64,000 nt of DNA, taken from Kappaphycus alvarezii (taxonomy: Eukaryota; Rhodophyta; Florideophyceae; Gigartinales; Solieriaceae). The first letter of the stretch is position 1. Each line of letters opens with the position of its first letter. Below, piece by piece: positions 22,844 through 33,016 of the stretch. The notes under the pieces are model-generated. The model had not been told where the DNA came from and did no database searches. It worked only from the letters and a program-made list of their open reading frames with translations. The stretch lies in assembly GCA_002205965.3 (NCBI GenBank), contig NADL03000483.1, positions 992,001-1,056,000 on the forward strand, written 5' to 3'. A program made the translations under genes and the position numbers.

Positions 22844-23669
22844 GTAGTAAGCACTACTGTACTAAAGTGTACAGGGACACCTGACGATAATCGACGACTT
22901 AGTACAAAGTCGAACGATCCGACTTTACACTTTTTCTTGTCTAACCGGATGGACTTCAATTCTAACTCCTACTCAATACGTCTTAAAAATTCTACGGTTC
23001 TACTCGTTGCACTAGCAGCGTGAAAGTCTCCTCAGTCTGGTTGCTTCTCGACTGACTCTCCAGTCGGGTGCTTTTTGCGCAAACGTTGCGCAACCAGTGA
23101 GTAACTAGTTGCTGACGCTCGCTTAGTCGACTGAAAGACTTGTTCGTGCGTTTTTTTGCGTTGTTTTTCTCGTTCACGGGCGGTGCTCCGCTTCTTGAAC
23201 GGGACAGCAATGCCCAAGCTGACTTGATACCCTGTTCGTCTGATGTTTCACACTAGACTTCAAGACAGCCTAAAATTTAGGCAATGACTGTTCAGACAAA
23301 ATTGTACCTCAAAAGGAGCGAGACCATGCCGGATTGCACAACTGACATCGTTGAAACTACCGGAAGCACCGGTGCCCATTGAACTGAATCGGACTTGAAA
23401 CACTTGACTTTCAAAGGCAATACTGTATCTCAGCAACACCGATAGGATGTCGTTGAGCAAAAGGGGGCCGATTTTACCGTTGAGGAAGACCGGAAGGGGC
23501 ATCAGGAACTCCAGCGCAACTTCCAGTGTTGGACGAAATTGGAGGGCGCTAGATATTCCACGTGTCCTTTAGGGGATTCGCCACTGCAGCAGTAACTTGT
23601 TTTGCATGTCTTATAAGATAAGCCGCGAGAGGCGACATCCCGAGAAGAAAAAAAGAGGGTAACATCCTT
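22844..23669. other. No recognised gene; small inverted repeats
   Basis: TACTGTACTAAAGTGTACAG words lie just after element B. At 23060-23100 short inverted repeats occur (GACTGACTCTCCAGTC; GCGCAAACGTTGCGC). No coding family was seen. Confidence 0.5.
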
Positions 23670-24400
23670 TGGGTCCGCCACATTACGGTACCCAAGTTGG
23701 AGTCACCGTCCCGGAAAAAACCATTATGGCCTTCTTCCAGCCGATACTATGCTTACCCATTAGACCGACCTTCCGGATCTTCCCTTTTAGCCAACACCAT
23801 CTTCCTGCAGGAGGTGCGAAACTAGACTCCTGTATTTTTTGTTCTACCGACGACCCCTCCGATTTTATCACAGTAGTACAAATGATAATAGACTTCCTTC
23901 CAATGTGGAAGAAAACGGGATCAGCCCGAGCCAGAAGCAGTGTGCTGCCGAGGGTGTTACCCACAATCTTCGTTTTTATCTCGATGGGCACTATCGATGC
24001 GGTAATTTCGCCGAGCTCCATGTCACCAGATTCCTGCATGCATGCGCTTACAGAGCCACCTCATTTGATGAAGGCGACCGCATCGGGAGAGCAGGCCAAG
24101 TGAGGATTCCGCCCCAGCAAGAGCGTGCGGACATCGTACAGAGCAGCCATTAATGGCATCTTTCGAAGGAACTCAAGGACTGGAGCTTCGTTCGCTTTTC
24201 CTCGCATTATCGCCTACATCGACATCTTCGAGATGGACCACTCATCAGAGAACAACATGAACCACTTGCAAAGTGTTCTCTAATCAGTATCTGCAGTGAT
24301 GTTCAGGGTGTGAGAAATGTCTCTTCATGTCTCAGAATAATCCCCGTGTTGGTTCCAGTCGTCCTGAGTTGCCTCAGGGTGAACCAATCTGCGCAGCGCT
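23670..24400 (-). pseudogene. piggyBac/YqaJ element copy 2, nuclease fragment
   Basis: The minus strand reads LCKWFMLFSDEWSISKMSM, a stop, AIMRGKANEAPVLEFLRKMP, then GRNPHLACSPDAVAFIK, a stop, and MELGEITASIVPIEIKTKIV. These match copy 3 (WFELFYGGWFSSKVS, AMMRGKVNEEPVL, LACSTDGVALL, ATVEIKIRVA). The Asp of CSPD and the E-x-K of IEIKT are the metal-binding nuclease motifs of the YqaJ/lambda-exonuclease type, and are preserved here better than elsewhere in the window. No DDE part was found nearby, so only the nuclease insert region survives. Confidence 0.7.
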
Positions 24401-25262
24401 GCCCAACATTGAGCTGAACGGAGGATACTGGCAGAGCAGACTCGCATGACTCTGGGAGCGGCCCCTTTGTTCAAGCACACGGAGTACCAGGTGTAAGAAC
24501 CCCGGGCTTTGGTACGGCGACTCAGGTTTCCGAAGAAAAGTTGTTGAGCAACTGATCCAAATTACAGTAAAGTCAATGTCTTCTTCAGGGTTCAAAAGCA
24601 ACAATGGAAACAGACCGCACCTCAGCGGCGAAGTCTACAGCTTAGTCTACAACAGTTGAATTTACTCATCTGTTTTTTTGTATACTCAAGTGTTATTCGC
24701 ACGCAATAGCCAACCGGGCCCTCCCGAAAGTCACGTGCTGGATCGACTCCCTGTAACCCTACCCACAAGAAGACTCCACGCCACCACATGATATCGTAAA
24801 CGAACAACGGTGCACCAACAAAGCAATCCATCATTGTATACGCCTCCACACCCCCACACTGATATCACTACCCTGAACGCGTCTACACGAAAAGCACCCG
24901 CGGTACTCAACCCGCCAAATACCCCACTACCACTGCCCTAATATGATAATGCTCGCCTTTACATCTTCCCTTTACATCCACCAACCCATTTACAAGACTT
25001 GGGAAATGCCAATACGCATTTGCAAGGCCGATGGAGCCGAGTTGAAACGCAAGAAGTGAACCAATGGAACACGTCCAGGAGTGATAAAGTTTTGTTTAAA
25101 AGAGTCTCCAATTTCGCCAAAACTTGAACCAAGCGAATCCGACGTTACTGTTTGCAGGTTGCATAACCCCGAAACCTAAAGGCCTCATCTCAATATGCGT
25201 ACAGTAGGACAAGTTCACTGTATCGTAAAAGTATCACTATATTACGCGTTTTCTGTACAACG
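24401..25262. other. No recognised gene; upstream region of the PPME1 gene
   Basis: Short frames only. 24900-25260 is presumably the promoter region of the following gene, but no clear TATA box or other element was found. Confidence 0.5.
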
Positions 25263-26528
25263 ATGCTGCCTCAATCTTCTCTGACTCCGCGCCACGTACC
25301 AACTTCGCTTTATCACTCCCAAGTGAGCATCCCCGCCCCATCTTCACCCACGCCTCTTCCACTCACCATGAAACCTCCTCGACGCCCACTACCTCCCACC
25401 ACAATCCCCGACCCACAGCCCACAAACTCTGGAAACCATGTAGATCGTTCTCGCCCCAACCCCGCCCCACCGCCCCCAAAAATCGCTTCATTCAAGCCTG
25501 TCGTCATACGCCCGGATCCCCCCACAACTCAAACCCCCCTCTCACCACTCATCAATCCGGAGAAACAAGACTTCACACCGCGTCACTGGAACGAATGCTT
25601 CGAAAACAGCACTGACATTACCCTTTCCTCACGCGGCGGCGTGTGGCGTATTTACGATGCCGGTTTCACCTGTCATTCCCCAGTTGTTCTCATCTTATTA
25701 CATGGTGGCGGTCACAGCGCATTAAGCTGGGCCCTAGTTGCCCGCCGTTTGAAAGCCCATTGCCCGGTCATCGCCTTTGATGCCAGAGCACACGGAAATT
25801 CCCTCTCAGAAGATGATGACGATTTGTCAGCCGCCACTCAAATGGCCGATGCCGCCGCACTCATCGATGCATTCTTTTCGCAAAAGCGACCAGGCCAGGA
25901 GCTACCGCAATTGGTCATTTGCGGTCATTCCATGGGTGGTGCAATTGCTGTACGTATCGCCGCTGCCCAGCTCTTGCCCAATATTGTCGGCTTGATAGTC
26001 ATTGATGTTGTAGAGGGTACCGCCATGTCCGCCTTGCCGTACATGTCGTCATGGCTGCAGGCTAGGACTTCGTCGTTTTCCTCGGTAGAACGCGCTATTC
26101 GGTACGTCACCAAGGCGGGGCACGTGCGGAACGTCGAATCGGCCCGTTTGTCGGTTCCTGCTCAAGTCGTGTTTAGGCGTGATGCAAGGCGATGGGTCTG
26201 GAGAACAAAACTACAGGAGAGTGAGCAACACTGGAGGGGCTGGTTTCAAGGGCTCTCACCGCTTTTTCTTTCCGTCCCCGCTGCCAAAATGCTCGTTCTA
26301 GCTAGTGTTGACAGACTTGACCGCGACCTCATGATAGCACAAATGCAGGGCAAGTTCCAGAGCATCCTCATACCAGCCGCTGGTCACACTGTTCATGAAG
26401 ATCAACCGGACCAGACTGCTCAAGTTATACTTCAGTACATGCATAGGAATATGTTGTTATCGTCCGTAGAGGACAGCGGAAAGTCTCCAATATTCCAACA
26501 GCGAAGTCCTATTCCACCGTGCCGTTAG
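25263..26528 (+). CDS. PPME1: Protein phosphatase methylesterase 1 (PPME1-type alpha/beta hydrolase)
   Basis: It removes the methyl ester from the C-terminal Leu of the PP2A catalytic subunit, a cytosolic/nuclear signalling role known for the family. This single exon encodes 421 residues. After a Pro-rich N-terminus (about 1-100) comes an alpha/beta hydrolase fold: oxyanion-side LLHGGGHS (146-152), AFDARAHGNS, nucleophile elbow GHSMGG with Ser223, IDVVEGTAM with Asp248, and AAGHTVHED with His375. The Ser-Asp spacing of 25 equals that of human PPME1, and VIDVVEGTAM is characteristic of the family. The start is uncertain: Met36 (25368) is an alternative that skips part of the low-complexity leader. 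It ends 70 bp before the convergent CCT2 stop. Confidence 0.9.
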   Translation: MLPQSSLTPRHVPTSLYHSQVSIPAPSSPTPLPLTMKPPRRPLPPTTIPDPQPTNSGNHVDRSRPNPAPPPPKIASFKPVVIRPDPPTTQTPLSPLINPEKQDFTPRHWNECFENSTDITLSSRGGVWRIYDAGFTCHSPVVLILLHGGGHSALSWALVARRLKAHCPVIAFDARAHGNSLSEDDDDLSAATQMADAAALIDAFFSQKRPGQELPQLVICGHSMGGAIAVRIAAAQLLPNIVGLIVIDVVEGTAMSALPYMSSWLQARTSSFSSVERAIRYVTKAGHVRNVESARLSVPAQVVFRRDARRWVWRTKLQESEQHWRGWFQGLSPLFLSVPAAKMLVLASVDRLDRDLMIAQMQGKFQSILIPAAGHTVHEDQPDQTAQVILQYMHRNMLLSSVEDSGKSPIFQQRSPIPPCR

Positions 26529-26598
26529 TTGGCCCTCAAGGAGGTGCAATTTTACAAAATAGGTGTTAAAAGGCTAACTGCTCCCATAACTTTGAGAT

Positions 26599-28217
26599 TC
26601 ACATGTGTGGGTGCGGGTCATCCCGCTCGCGAGGCGCTGCCTTGAGGATATCGTCTACGCGAATGATCATTTCCGCACCCTCGACTGCAGATGCCAACAT
26701 CTGACGCTTCAGCTTAAAGCTCTCCGTGATCCCCAACTCTCGCATGTCCCCAATGCAACCCCTGTCCATGTTCAGACCAGCGGTACTATTTCCTTCAGCG
26801 TGCGCAGCACGCAGCTGCGCAACAAGCTCATTGGCATCGTAGCCTGCATTGCTAGCAATGATCTCCGGGAGGCAACGCAATGCTCTTGCAAATGACTCAA
26901 CCGCAAGTGCTTTCTTGCCTGGGGTCTTCTTCGCCGTTTCATCAACCGCATGGGCCATGAGGGTCTCGGCACATCCACCTCCCAAGACAGTTCGGGTCTC
27001 GATGACTGTTTGCGACAAGACACTAAGAGCGTCATGCAAACTACGCTCGGCCTCATCCAGCAGCTGCATATTGGCACCCCTCAACACGACGGTACAGGCC
27101 TCATTGGCTGCACAACCCACAAAGCGAATAACAGTATCCTCACCAATCATAGCCTCCTCCACAAGATCTGCGGAGCCCAACTTGACGCCTTCGGGATCGT
27201 CAAATGTAGATACAATTTCTCCCCGGTAACTAAAGCCAAGCGCTCAACGCCATCAAAGTCAGCGTGTTCAATTGCAACTACACCTTTCGAAGTAAAGTAC
27301 TGCTCCGGCCTGTTATAAATTAGTTGACGATTGACAAACACGTTGCAGCCGTGGGCAAGAATCTTCTCGCATTTCTTGATCATTTTTTCTTTTTCAGCCT
27401 CCTCAATCTCAGCCACTCTCTTGAGCGAATCAACTCTTACGCGGGAGCCATAGATTTTCACTTTATCTGTATCCATGGCCGTGTTTGCGATAAGAATTTT
27501 GGCATTTTCCATCCTTGTGGGCTGCCCGACTCCAAGCTTCTTCTCAAGAATGAATCCGCCTTCCAACCACGAGTCGGCTAGGCTGCCACCCGACTTTTTG
27601 ATAATCTGGATGTGATCCAAGTTGGTTGAACCCCTCAAACGCAACACGGCATCAACAGCTATATTGGCAAAATGGTCGCGAGCTTGAGCAAGGACTTTGG
27701 AGGACAAAGTGGTACGAGCAATGTTGAGCAAGTCCTGCCTGAATTTGACTTCATCCGCGCCATTATCAACAGCGCTGGCCTCCAATGCGGCAGCGGCAGC
27801 CTTTGTGGCAATACGAAAGCCAGCAATTATAGTCTGAGGATGGATACGGGCATCGAGTAACTTTTCAGCTTGCCTCAACAGTTCTCCAGCCAACACACAA
27901 ACGGAGGTGGTACCGTCACCAACTTCGTCGTCTTGAACCTTGGATACGTCGACCAAGACCTTGGCAGCTGCATTATCGATGCTGATGGTCCCTAGAATGG
28001 TGGCACCGTCATTGGTAACTTGGACATCACCGCCGGCCGACTGCAGAATCTTGTCCATGCCTTTTGGCCCGAGGGTGGTTTTGACGAGGTCAGTGATTGC
28101 CAGGGCGCCTACAAAGGAAGACATGCGAGCATGCTCTCCCTTTTCTTCCGTGGCATTCTCCTTGAGGACGTTGGGATCGACGCCGAAGCGTGATCCCTGG
28201 TGAGGTGTCATCATCAT
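26599..28217 (-). CDS. CCT2: T-complex chaperonin subunit beta (CCT2), with one frame break
   Basis: One of eight subunits of the cytosolic CCT/TRiC ring that folds actin, tubulin and other proteins using ATP. The sequence is conserved throughout: [11 protein letters not shown] (48-58), the ATP-site GDGTTSV (100-106), the beta-type signatures [15 protein letters not shown] and [27 protein letters not shown], and C-terminal [21 protein letters not shown]. In one piece it would be about 539 residues, as usual for CCT2. At the C4 run 27221-27224 (plus strand) one base is missing: the frame leaves after ALVTG and resumes with FDDPEGVK-like sequence, with no splice-site pair. The best explanation is a lost G in a homopolymer, by sequencing error or mutation. 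No intron. Confidence 0.93.
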
Positions 28218-28867
28218 CTTGTTGCAGGGTAGAAACTTGGATGTATGGAAAGAGAGGGTCTGCGAGTAGCTTTAGATCTCCGAGTGAGATGCAAGTGGAA
28301 GCCGGTCAAGAGGTATCTTTTAAGCAAACAGGAATTGGGGGGGGGGTTCTTTTCCGGGGCGCAACGAGGAGTGGGACGTGATAATCGGAATTTGGAAACG
28401 GATTGCCGGGCGAGCGGTACTTGATCCGGCCGATGGACGGTTAGATGCGGATTTACTGTGCTAATTGAAAGTTACAGCATCAAAAACTCGAAAAGGACGA
28501 GAATTGGCGCCAATAATTTTTTGTGAAATTTCTACTGGTTTTCAGAATAAGCATAAATATTGTCGAAAATAATGAATTTTTCTTAATATTAATAGCTAGC
28601 TAGCTATCAAGGCTGTTGGACGCCGCCCTCGCATAATTCACAACTCAAAATTACTGTACTGTAGGTTTGCTAAAGTACTGTACTGTACAACAGTACTTTA
28701 CAGTACTGTACGTATTGTAGCAGCGCTCAGCGGTCCTACGCAATAGGGATTGCTGAGGTCGCCAATGATTGATACTGCCGACACTTCCTTAGCCAACGCG
28801 TTTCGACTGCAAGCACTCGACCTCATCCGCAAACTCCGCCCGCCATCTTCTACACGAAAATGAAAAC
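28218..28867. promoter_or_regulatory. Divergent promoter region between CCT2 and the apyrase, with TACTGTAC palindromes
   Basis: 650 bp between two divergent starts. It holds a G10 run near 28336, a GCTAGCTAGCTA run near 28598, and at 28653-28715 a cluster of overlapping palindromic words (TACTGTAC, GTACAGTAC). Serving both genes is inferred from position only. Confidence 0.45.
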
Positions 28868-30518
28868 ATGAGCAGCAATCCACGCCGCGGCTTGCAAACA
28901 GCCAAAATTCGATCCTCTTCCCGTGCCTCCCTTGCAGACTTTACGGAGTCCACTCGTCCCAGAGCCGTGTCCTCAATCATGACCTCGCTTCATTCCTCAA
29001 ACTCCTCAGCCACACCATCCAAACATTCCAAACACACTCCTCCATCCTCCCCTCGCACCACAGAAACTGATCCCTTCCTCTCCATCTCCCGCGCCATCAC
29101 CAATGTCAAGATTCGCACTGGAGCTCGTCTCTCCGCCCTTGCCGTACGCCAACGCTACGCCAGATCCACAGCACAACAGCGCTATATGTATACCACCGCG
29201 AAAACAGTCGCTCGTCTCCTCCTGTGCGTCTGTGTCATAGCTTTCACAGCCTCACTTCTATTCGAAAACCGCTCTGCCCAACGGTCCTTGAGGAGACATC
29301 CCCTCATCGAAAACGCCATCGCTTTGGCCTCGCAAGCTCAAAAGCCTCTTATGGAGACCTTTCACTCAATGCAATGCTGCGCCATCGTCCTGCACATCTA
29401 ACTACAAAACATTTTGAAACCGGACCGTGGGTCATAGCCGCTGTCACCGACTTGGATAAAGACAACTGCCGCCACCAGGAGAACCGTCGCGCTCCAATGC
29501 ATGAATCCCCGTGTGGAAAGGCAAACACTTGGGTCAGTTACTTCAAACGGGGCACACTTACTCTTAACCGCAACTCCGCCAGGAGGTCTAATCAACAATT
29601 TGCAAACGTCGAAATATCCTGGCTTGACGAGATTCAGCTTGTTGGCCATGGTCATTACGAGATCGATAACGAGAGACACAGTTTGTTCGGTGGCCGTGGC
29701 ATGGAGCTGAGCGAACTGGAGTGGTTTGCGGGTCATCTGCTCACACCTGACGACCACACGGGCATGCTGTTGGAGATTATGTCACCTAGAGGTCGCCTGG
29801 ACCCTCAAACCCAGGATCAATTCTACGGTGATCCCTCCAAAATTCCACCCTCCACATTCCACAGGGTCACACTTTTGGATGGTCCTGGAATGATTCCACC
29901 TCCTTGTTCAAGGCAGAGTGGATGGCTGTCAAGGATGATGAGCTCATTGTTGGCGGTCATGGTCGCAGTTTCACACAACCGGGCGATGGTACAAAAGTGA
30001 AAACCGACAATCCCAAATGGATTAAGACTATCGCAAAGGATTTTTCAGTCAAGCATTCTGACTGGTCCGATAACTATGACCGATTGGCTGACGTTGCCGG
30101 TGTTCCTTTTCCTGGTTACCTTATGCATGAGGCGGTGCTGTGGTCTGTGGGTCGAAGAGAATGGGTCTTTCTTCCGCGGCGGAAAAGTAAGGAGCCATTT
30201 GATCCTGTTGGGAACGAGCGCAAGGGATGGAATGTTGCGTTGATCGCTTCAGAAGATTTCAAAAAGATAAAAAAGGTGACAATTGAGGGATTAGATGATG
30301 AAGGGTTGCGCGGGTTTTCCACCGCTAAATTTGTCCCAGGTACAGACGAGCGCGTTGTTGCGGCTATAAGAACTGTCGAGGTTGACTCAAAGACTGGTGA
30401 TGACAAAGGCCGCGAAACGGCCTCATTTGTTTCAGTTTTTGAGCTTCCCTCAGGCAAGTTAATTCAAGACGAGGTGCGTTTTAGCGGGAGGAAATTTGAA
30501 GGTCTCATCTTTCTTTAG
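28868..30518 (+). CDS. CANT1-type calcium-dependent apyrase, type II membrane form, with two frame breaks
   Basis: The family hydrolyses nucleoside di/triphosphates (mainly UDP, GDP) with Ca2+ in the ER/Golgi lumen or outside the cell. The first frame (from ATG 28868) gives a Ser/Arg-rich cytosolic tail and one membrane segment, ARLLLCVCVIAFTASLLF (about 115-132), as in Golgi type II proteins. The catalytic part continues in a second frame (GPWVIAAVTDLDKDN, NTWVSYFKRGTLTL, FGGRGMELSELEWFAGHLLT) and a third (FKAEWMAVKDDELIVGGHG, NPKWIKTI, FPGYLMHEAVLWS, REWVFLPRRKS, ERKGWNVALIAS, FSTAKFVPGTDERVVAAIRT, KFEGLIFL). The breaks lie within about 29280-29390 and at 29887-29889 (GGAATG); each needs one base restored. 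It is complete from anchor to C-terminus otherwise. Confidence 0.88.
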
Positions 30519-30603
30519 ATTTTTTCGGCCGTCATGGAAGGGATCAACTTGTATATTCTTTATTGTCATTTAATCGCAGTGTAGCATATCGACGGTTCTT
30601 TAC

Positions 30604-32315
30604 TTAGCCAAGACTTTCTAAGTACTTGTTTATTTGAGCCCGAAGAAACTCGTCTGTTACAGATCGACTCTTCCGCCCATTGCCTATATCCGACAAGTAA
30701 GCACTGTGTGCGCTTGAGTTCGACTGCAAGCTCAAGGCCCTCATGCGGGAGGTAGCTTTCACTCCGCGCATAGTCCTCTTCACTGCACGACGACGGCTAT
30801 GCAGCAAGGAGACATCATGCCTCAGAGGCTCTTCTGACAGTCGTCTTCCGTTAGCCTCGATCCAAGGGTGATGAAGGGCGGCTTCGGCACTTAGCCTCTT
30901 CAGTGGCTACGATAGGCAAATGGGAACAGAAAATAGCAGGAAGAACACGAATACGTTAGGTAACTCGCCTCTAACAAGGACAGGGATTCAAAATATGAAA
31001 TGAAGCTTACATCCTCTTGAAGCAGGCCCTTGACGAGACTTTTGGCCTCAGTAGATATTCCGCTCCAGATTTCCTCTGGCATCTCGTACTTTGCCGTTTT
31101 AACGAGCCTAACGGTTTCCTTTGCGGTTTTTCCTTCAAACGGCAAAGTCCCGGTGAGTATATTAAACAGGATGCAGCCGAGCCCCCAACTGTCCACTGGA
31201 GGACCGTAAGCGTTCTTCCTTAACACTTCTGGGGCACAAAAAGCAGGACTTCCAACGTATGAAGTCATCGTCTGATCCGCACCGAGCAGCTCGTTTTCTG
31301 CCGCAGCGTACAGGTCATAGTCGTGCCAGTTTTCCTTTCTTTCTTCCGTGTTTGGTGTCGTATTTGCAATTCGCTTTGGGGAAAGAATCGAACCAAGGCG
31401 ATCTCGAATGGGCCTCTTGGTTTCCTGGAATGATTTGCTGTCGGGACTGTCGTCATCATCATCCGGGTCAGATAGCTGTTTTGAATTCACCATTAGTCCT
31501 GCGAGACCAAAGTCGGCGACTTTGACGTCGAGCATGGCCCACTGCTTGGATTTGCACAAGATGTTCTCTGGCTTCAGGTCTCTGTGCACGATGCCATTCC
31601 TGTGGAGATATACTATGGCCTGCAGAATTGATCGAACCACCTGACTGGCTATCTTTTCAGAAAGGTTTCCGTGCTCCGCAAGGACGTCATATAGTTCGCC
31701 CCCCTCCATATATTCCAGGACAAGATACAAATGGTCGGTAGTTTCGTATATATCGTAGGTTTTCACAACTTGGGCATGATTGACGCACTTTGCGACATTG
31801 ACTTCACGCTCAAGATACCTTGTGTTCGATTTCTTTTCGATGCGCTTTATGGCAACGGGGAGTCCGGTGTCTCTTCTTTCCCCGTAGAAAACTTCTCCAT
31901 AAGACCCCTTGCCAAGCTCCTTGCCAATTCGATACTTTTCATAAATGTCTCTTTTCGACGCCTCGCACAAGGCTTTCTTCCACAGTGCGTAATCATCGGT
32001 GGAGAGCGCGATAACAGTAACTGGCTTCTTCTTGTTTACAACAAAGAATGTAATCTCTCGTTTCATCTCATTTGTAGACTTGACATTCTTGAAAATGAGC
32101 TCGCGGGGCTCGACATCTGTAGCGCTTACATCGCTGTTTTGATACTCATACAAGATCGCGCCAGATAAACGAAAGTACCTTTTCTTGGTACCAATTCGCT
32201 TGACAACCTTCAAATACCCCTCAACTTCACTCACAAGCACAGAGCGCAGATAAGTGTATTTATCTGCTGACATTTCCTTTTTACGCGCGTGACTCTCAGC
32301 GGGACTCGACGACAA
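30604..32315 (-). CDS. PH-domain serine/threonine protein kinase (CAMK-like)
   Basis: Two exons (32315-31011 and 30906-30604) with a 104-nt GT-AG intron at 30907-31010; splicing joins LLQED to PLKRLSAEAALHHPWI in frame, giving 535 residues. Residues about 31-120 form a PH domain (VEGYLKVVKRIGTKKRYFRL to TDDYALWKKALCEA), likely for membrane lipid or protein binding. The kinase domain (about 127-454) has GKGSYGEVF, VAIK (Lys157), HRDLKPEN (Asp246), DFG (268-270) and APE (361-363), so it should be active. A 65-residue insert with DPDDDDDSPD separates DFG from the activation segment. The basic Ser/Arg-rich tail (about 465-535) has no known domain. Substrates are unknown. It ends 85 bp from the convergent apyrase stop. 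Confidence 0.92.
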
Positions 32316-33016
32316 ACTCTAGTCCTACGCGACGGTACTCAGACCAAACTGGTTGAGAATCCAGAGTTATATCAAGGGGAAGAGTTGAGCTTACCCTGTA
32401 GTTTAAGGACAGGAACTCCAGGTCATAAAATGGGCAACGTGTTTATTCTTCAAAGCTATGCAATGCAGTGCAAGGGCTGGGCTGCTCAGGCCTATTTCAT
32501 GATATGAACTCTGATAGTGTGCTGGTTGAAGCCAAACAAATTTTGACGGAAGGTGACTCACGAGGGCCGGTGAAAGGGGATGGTGAAATGTACCACCAAA
32601 ACGGTTTGCGGAAAGTTTGCATGGCGTGTATAGGAATGAGTCTTGCAATAGGCCTCAAGGATTACATTTCAGGAACTAGAGGAACATACGCAAAAGCGGT
32701 AACAGGAAACCGACCGAGAACGCAGGACGTTAGTGGTGTGACCTACGTATAGATGTCATAATTGAAGATTTGTTTTCCCTTTTAGCCCCTTGTACCATTA
32801 CTTGTACCATACAGTACAACTGTGCCTGCTAGCCCACCCTTCTCTGACACCCAAACTTGTTCGCTAGATTTCGCATATACCCTGGCTGCGTCTGACTCTA
32901 TTGGTGCGCCCTCCCCCCACACTGCCGTTCTGCTCAAGAAGCTCTTGCGAATAGCGCGGAACTGTTAAACTACTAGACATCCGACCCCATGGCGCTTCCA
33001 CAATATCAGCGTCAAG
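32316..33016. other. Intergenic, divergent promoter region
   Basis: Between the kinase start (minus) and the next plus-strand gene. One TACAGTA word lies near 32812. The frames seen here are short and not conserved-looking. Confidence 0.5.

Noticed and set aside
27215-27230. Intron in CCT2 explaining the frame change
   Set aside because: The protein is continuous on both sides with only one base missing; there is no room for an intron and no residues are lost.
32468-32752. 94-residue plus-strand ORF between kinase and lumen protein
   Set aside because: No recognisable features; it sits in the promoter region of two divergent genes.
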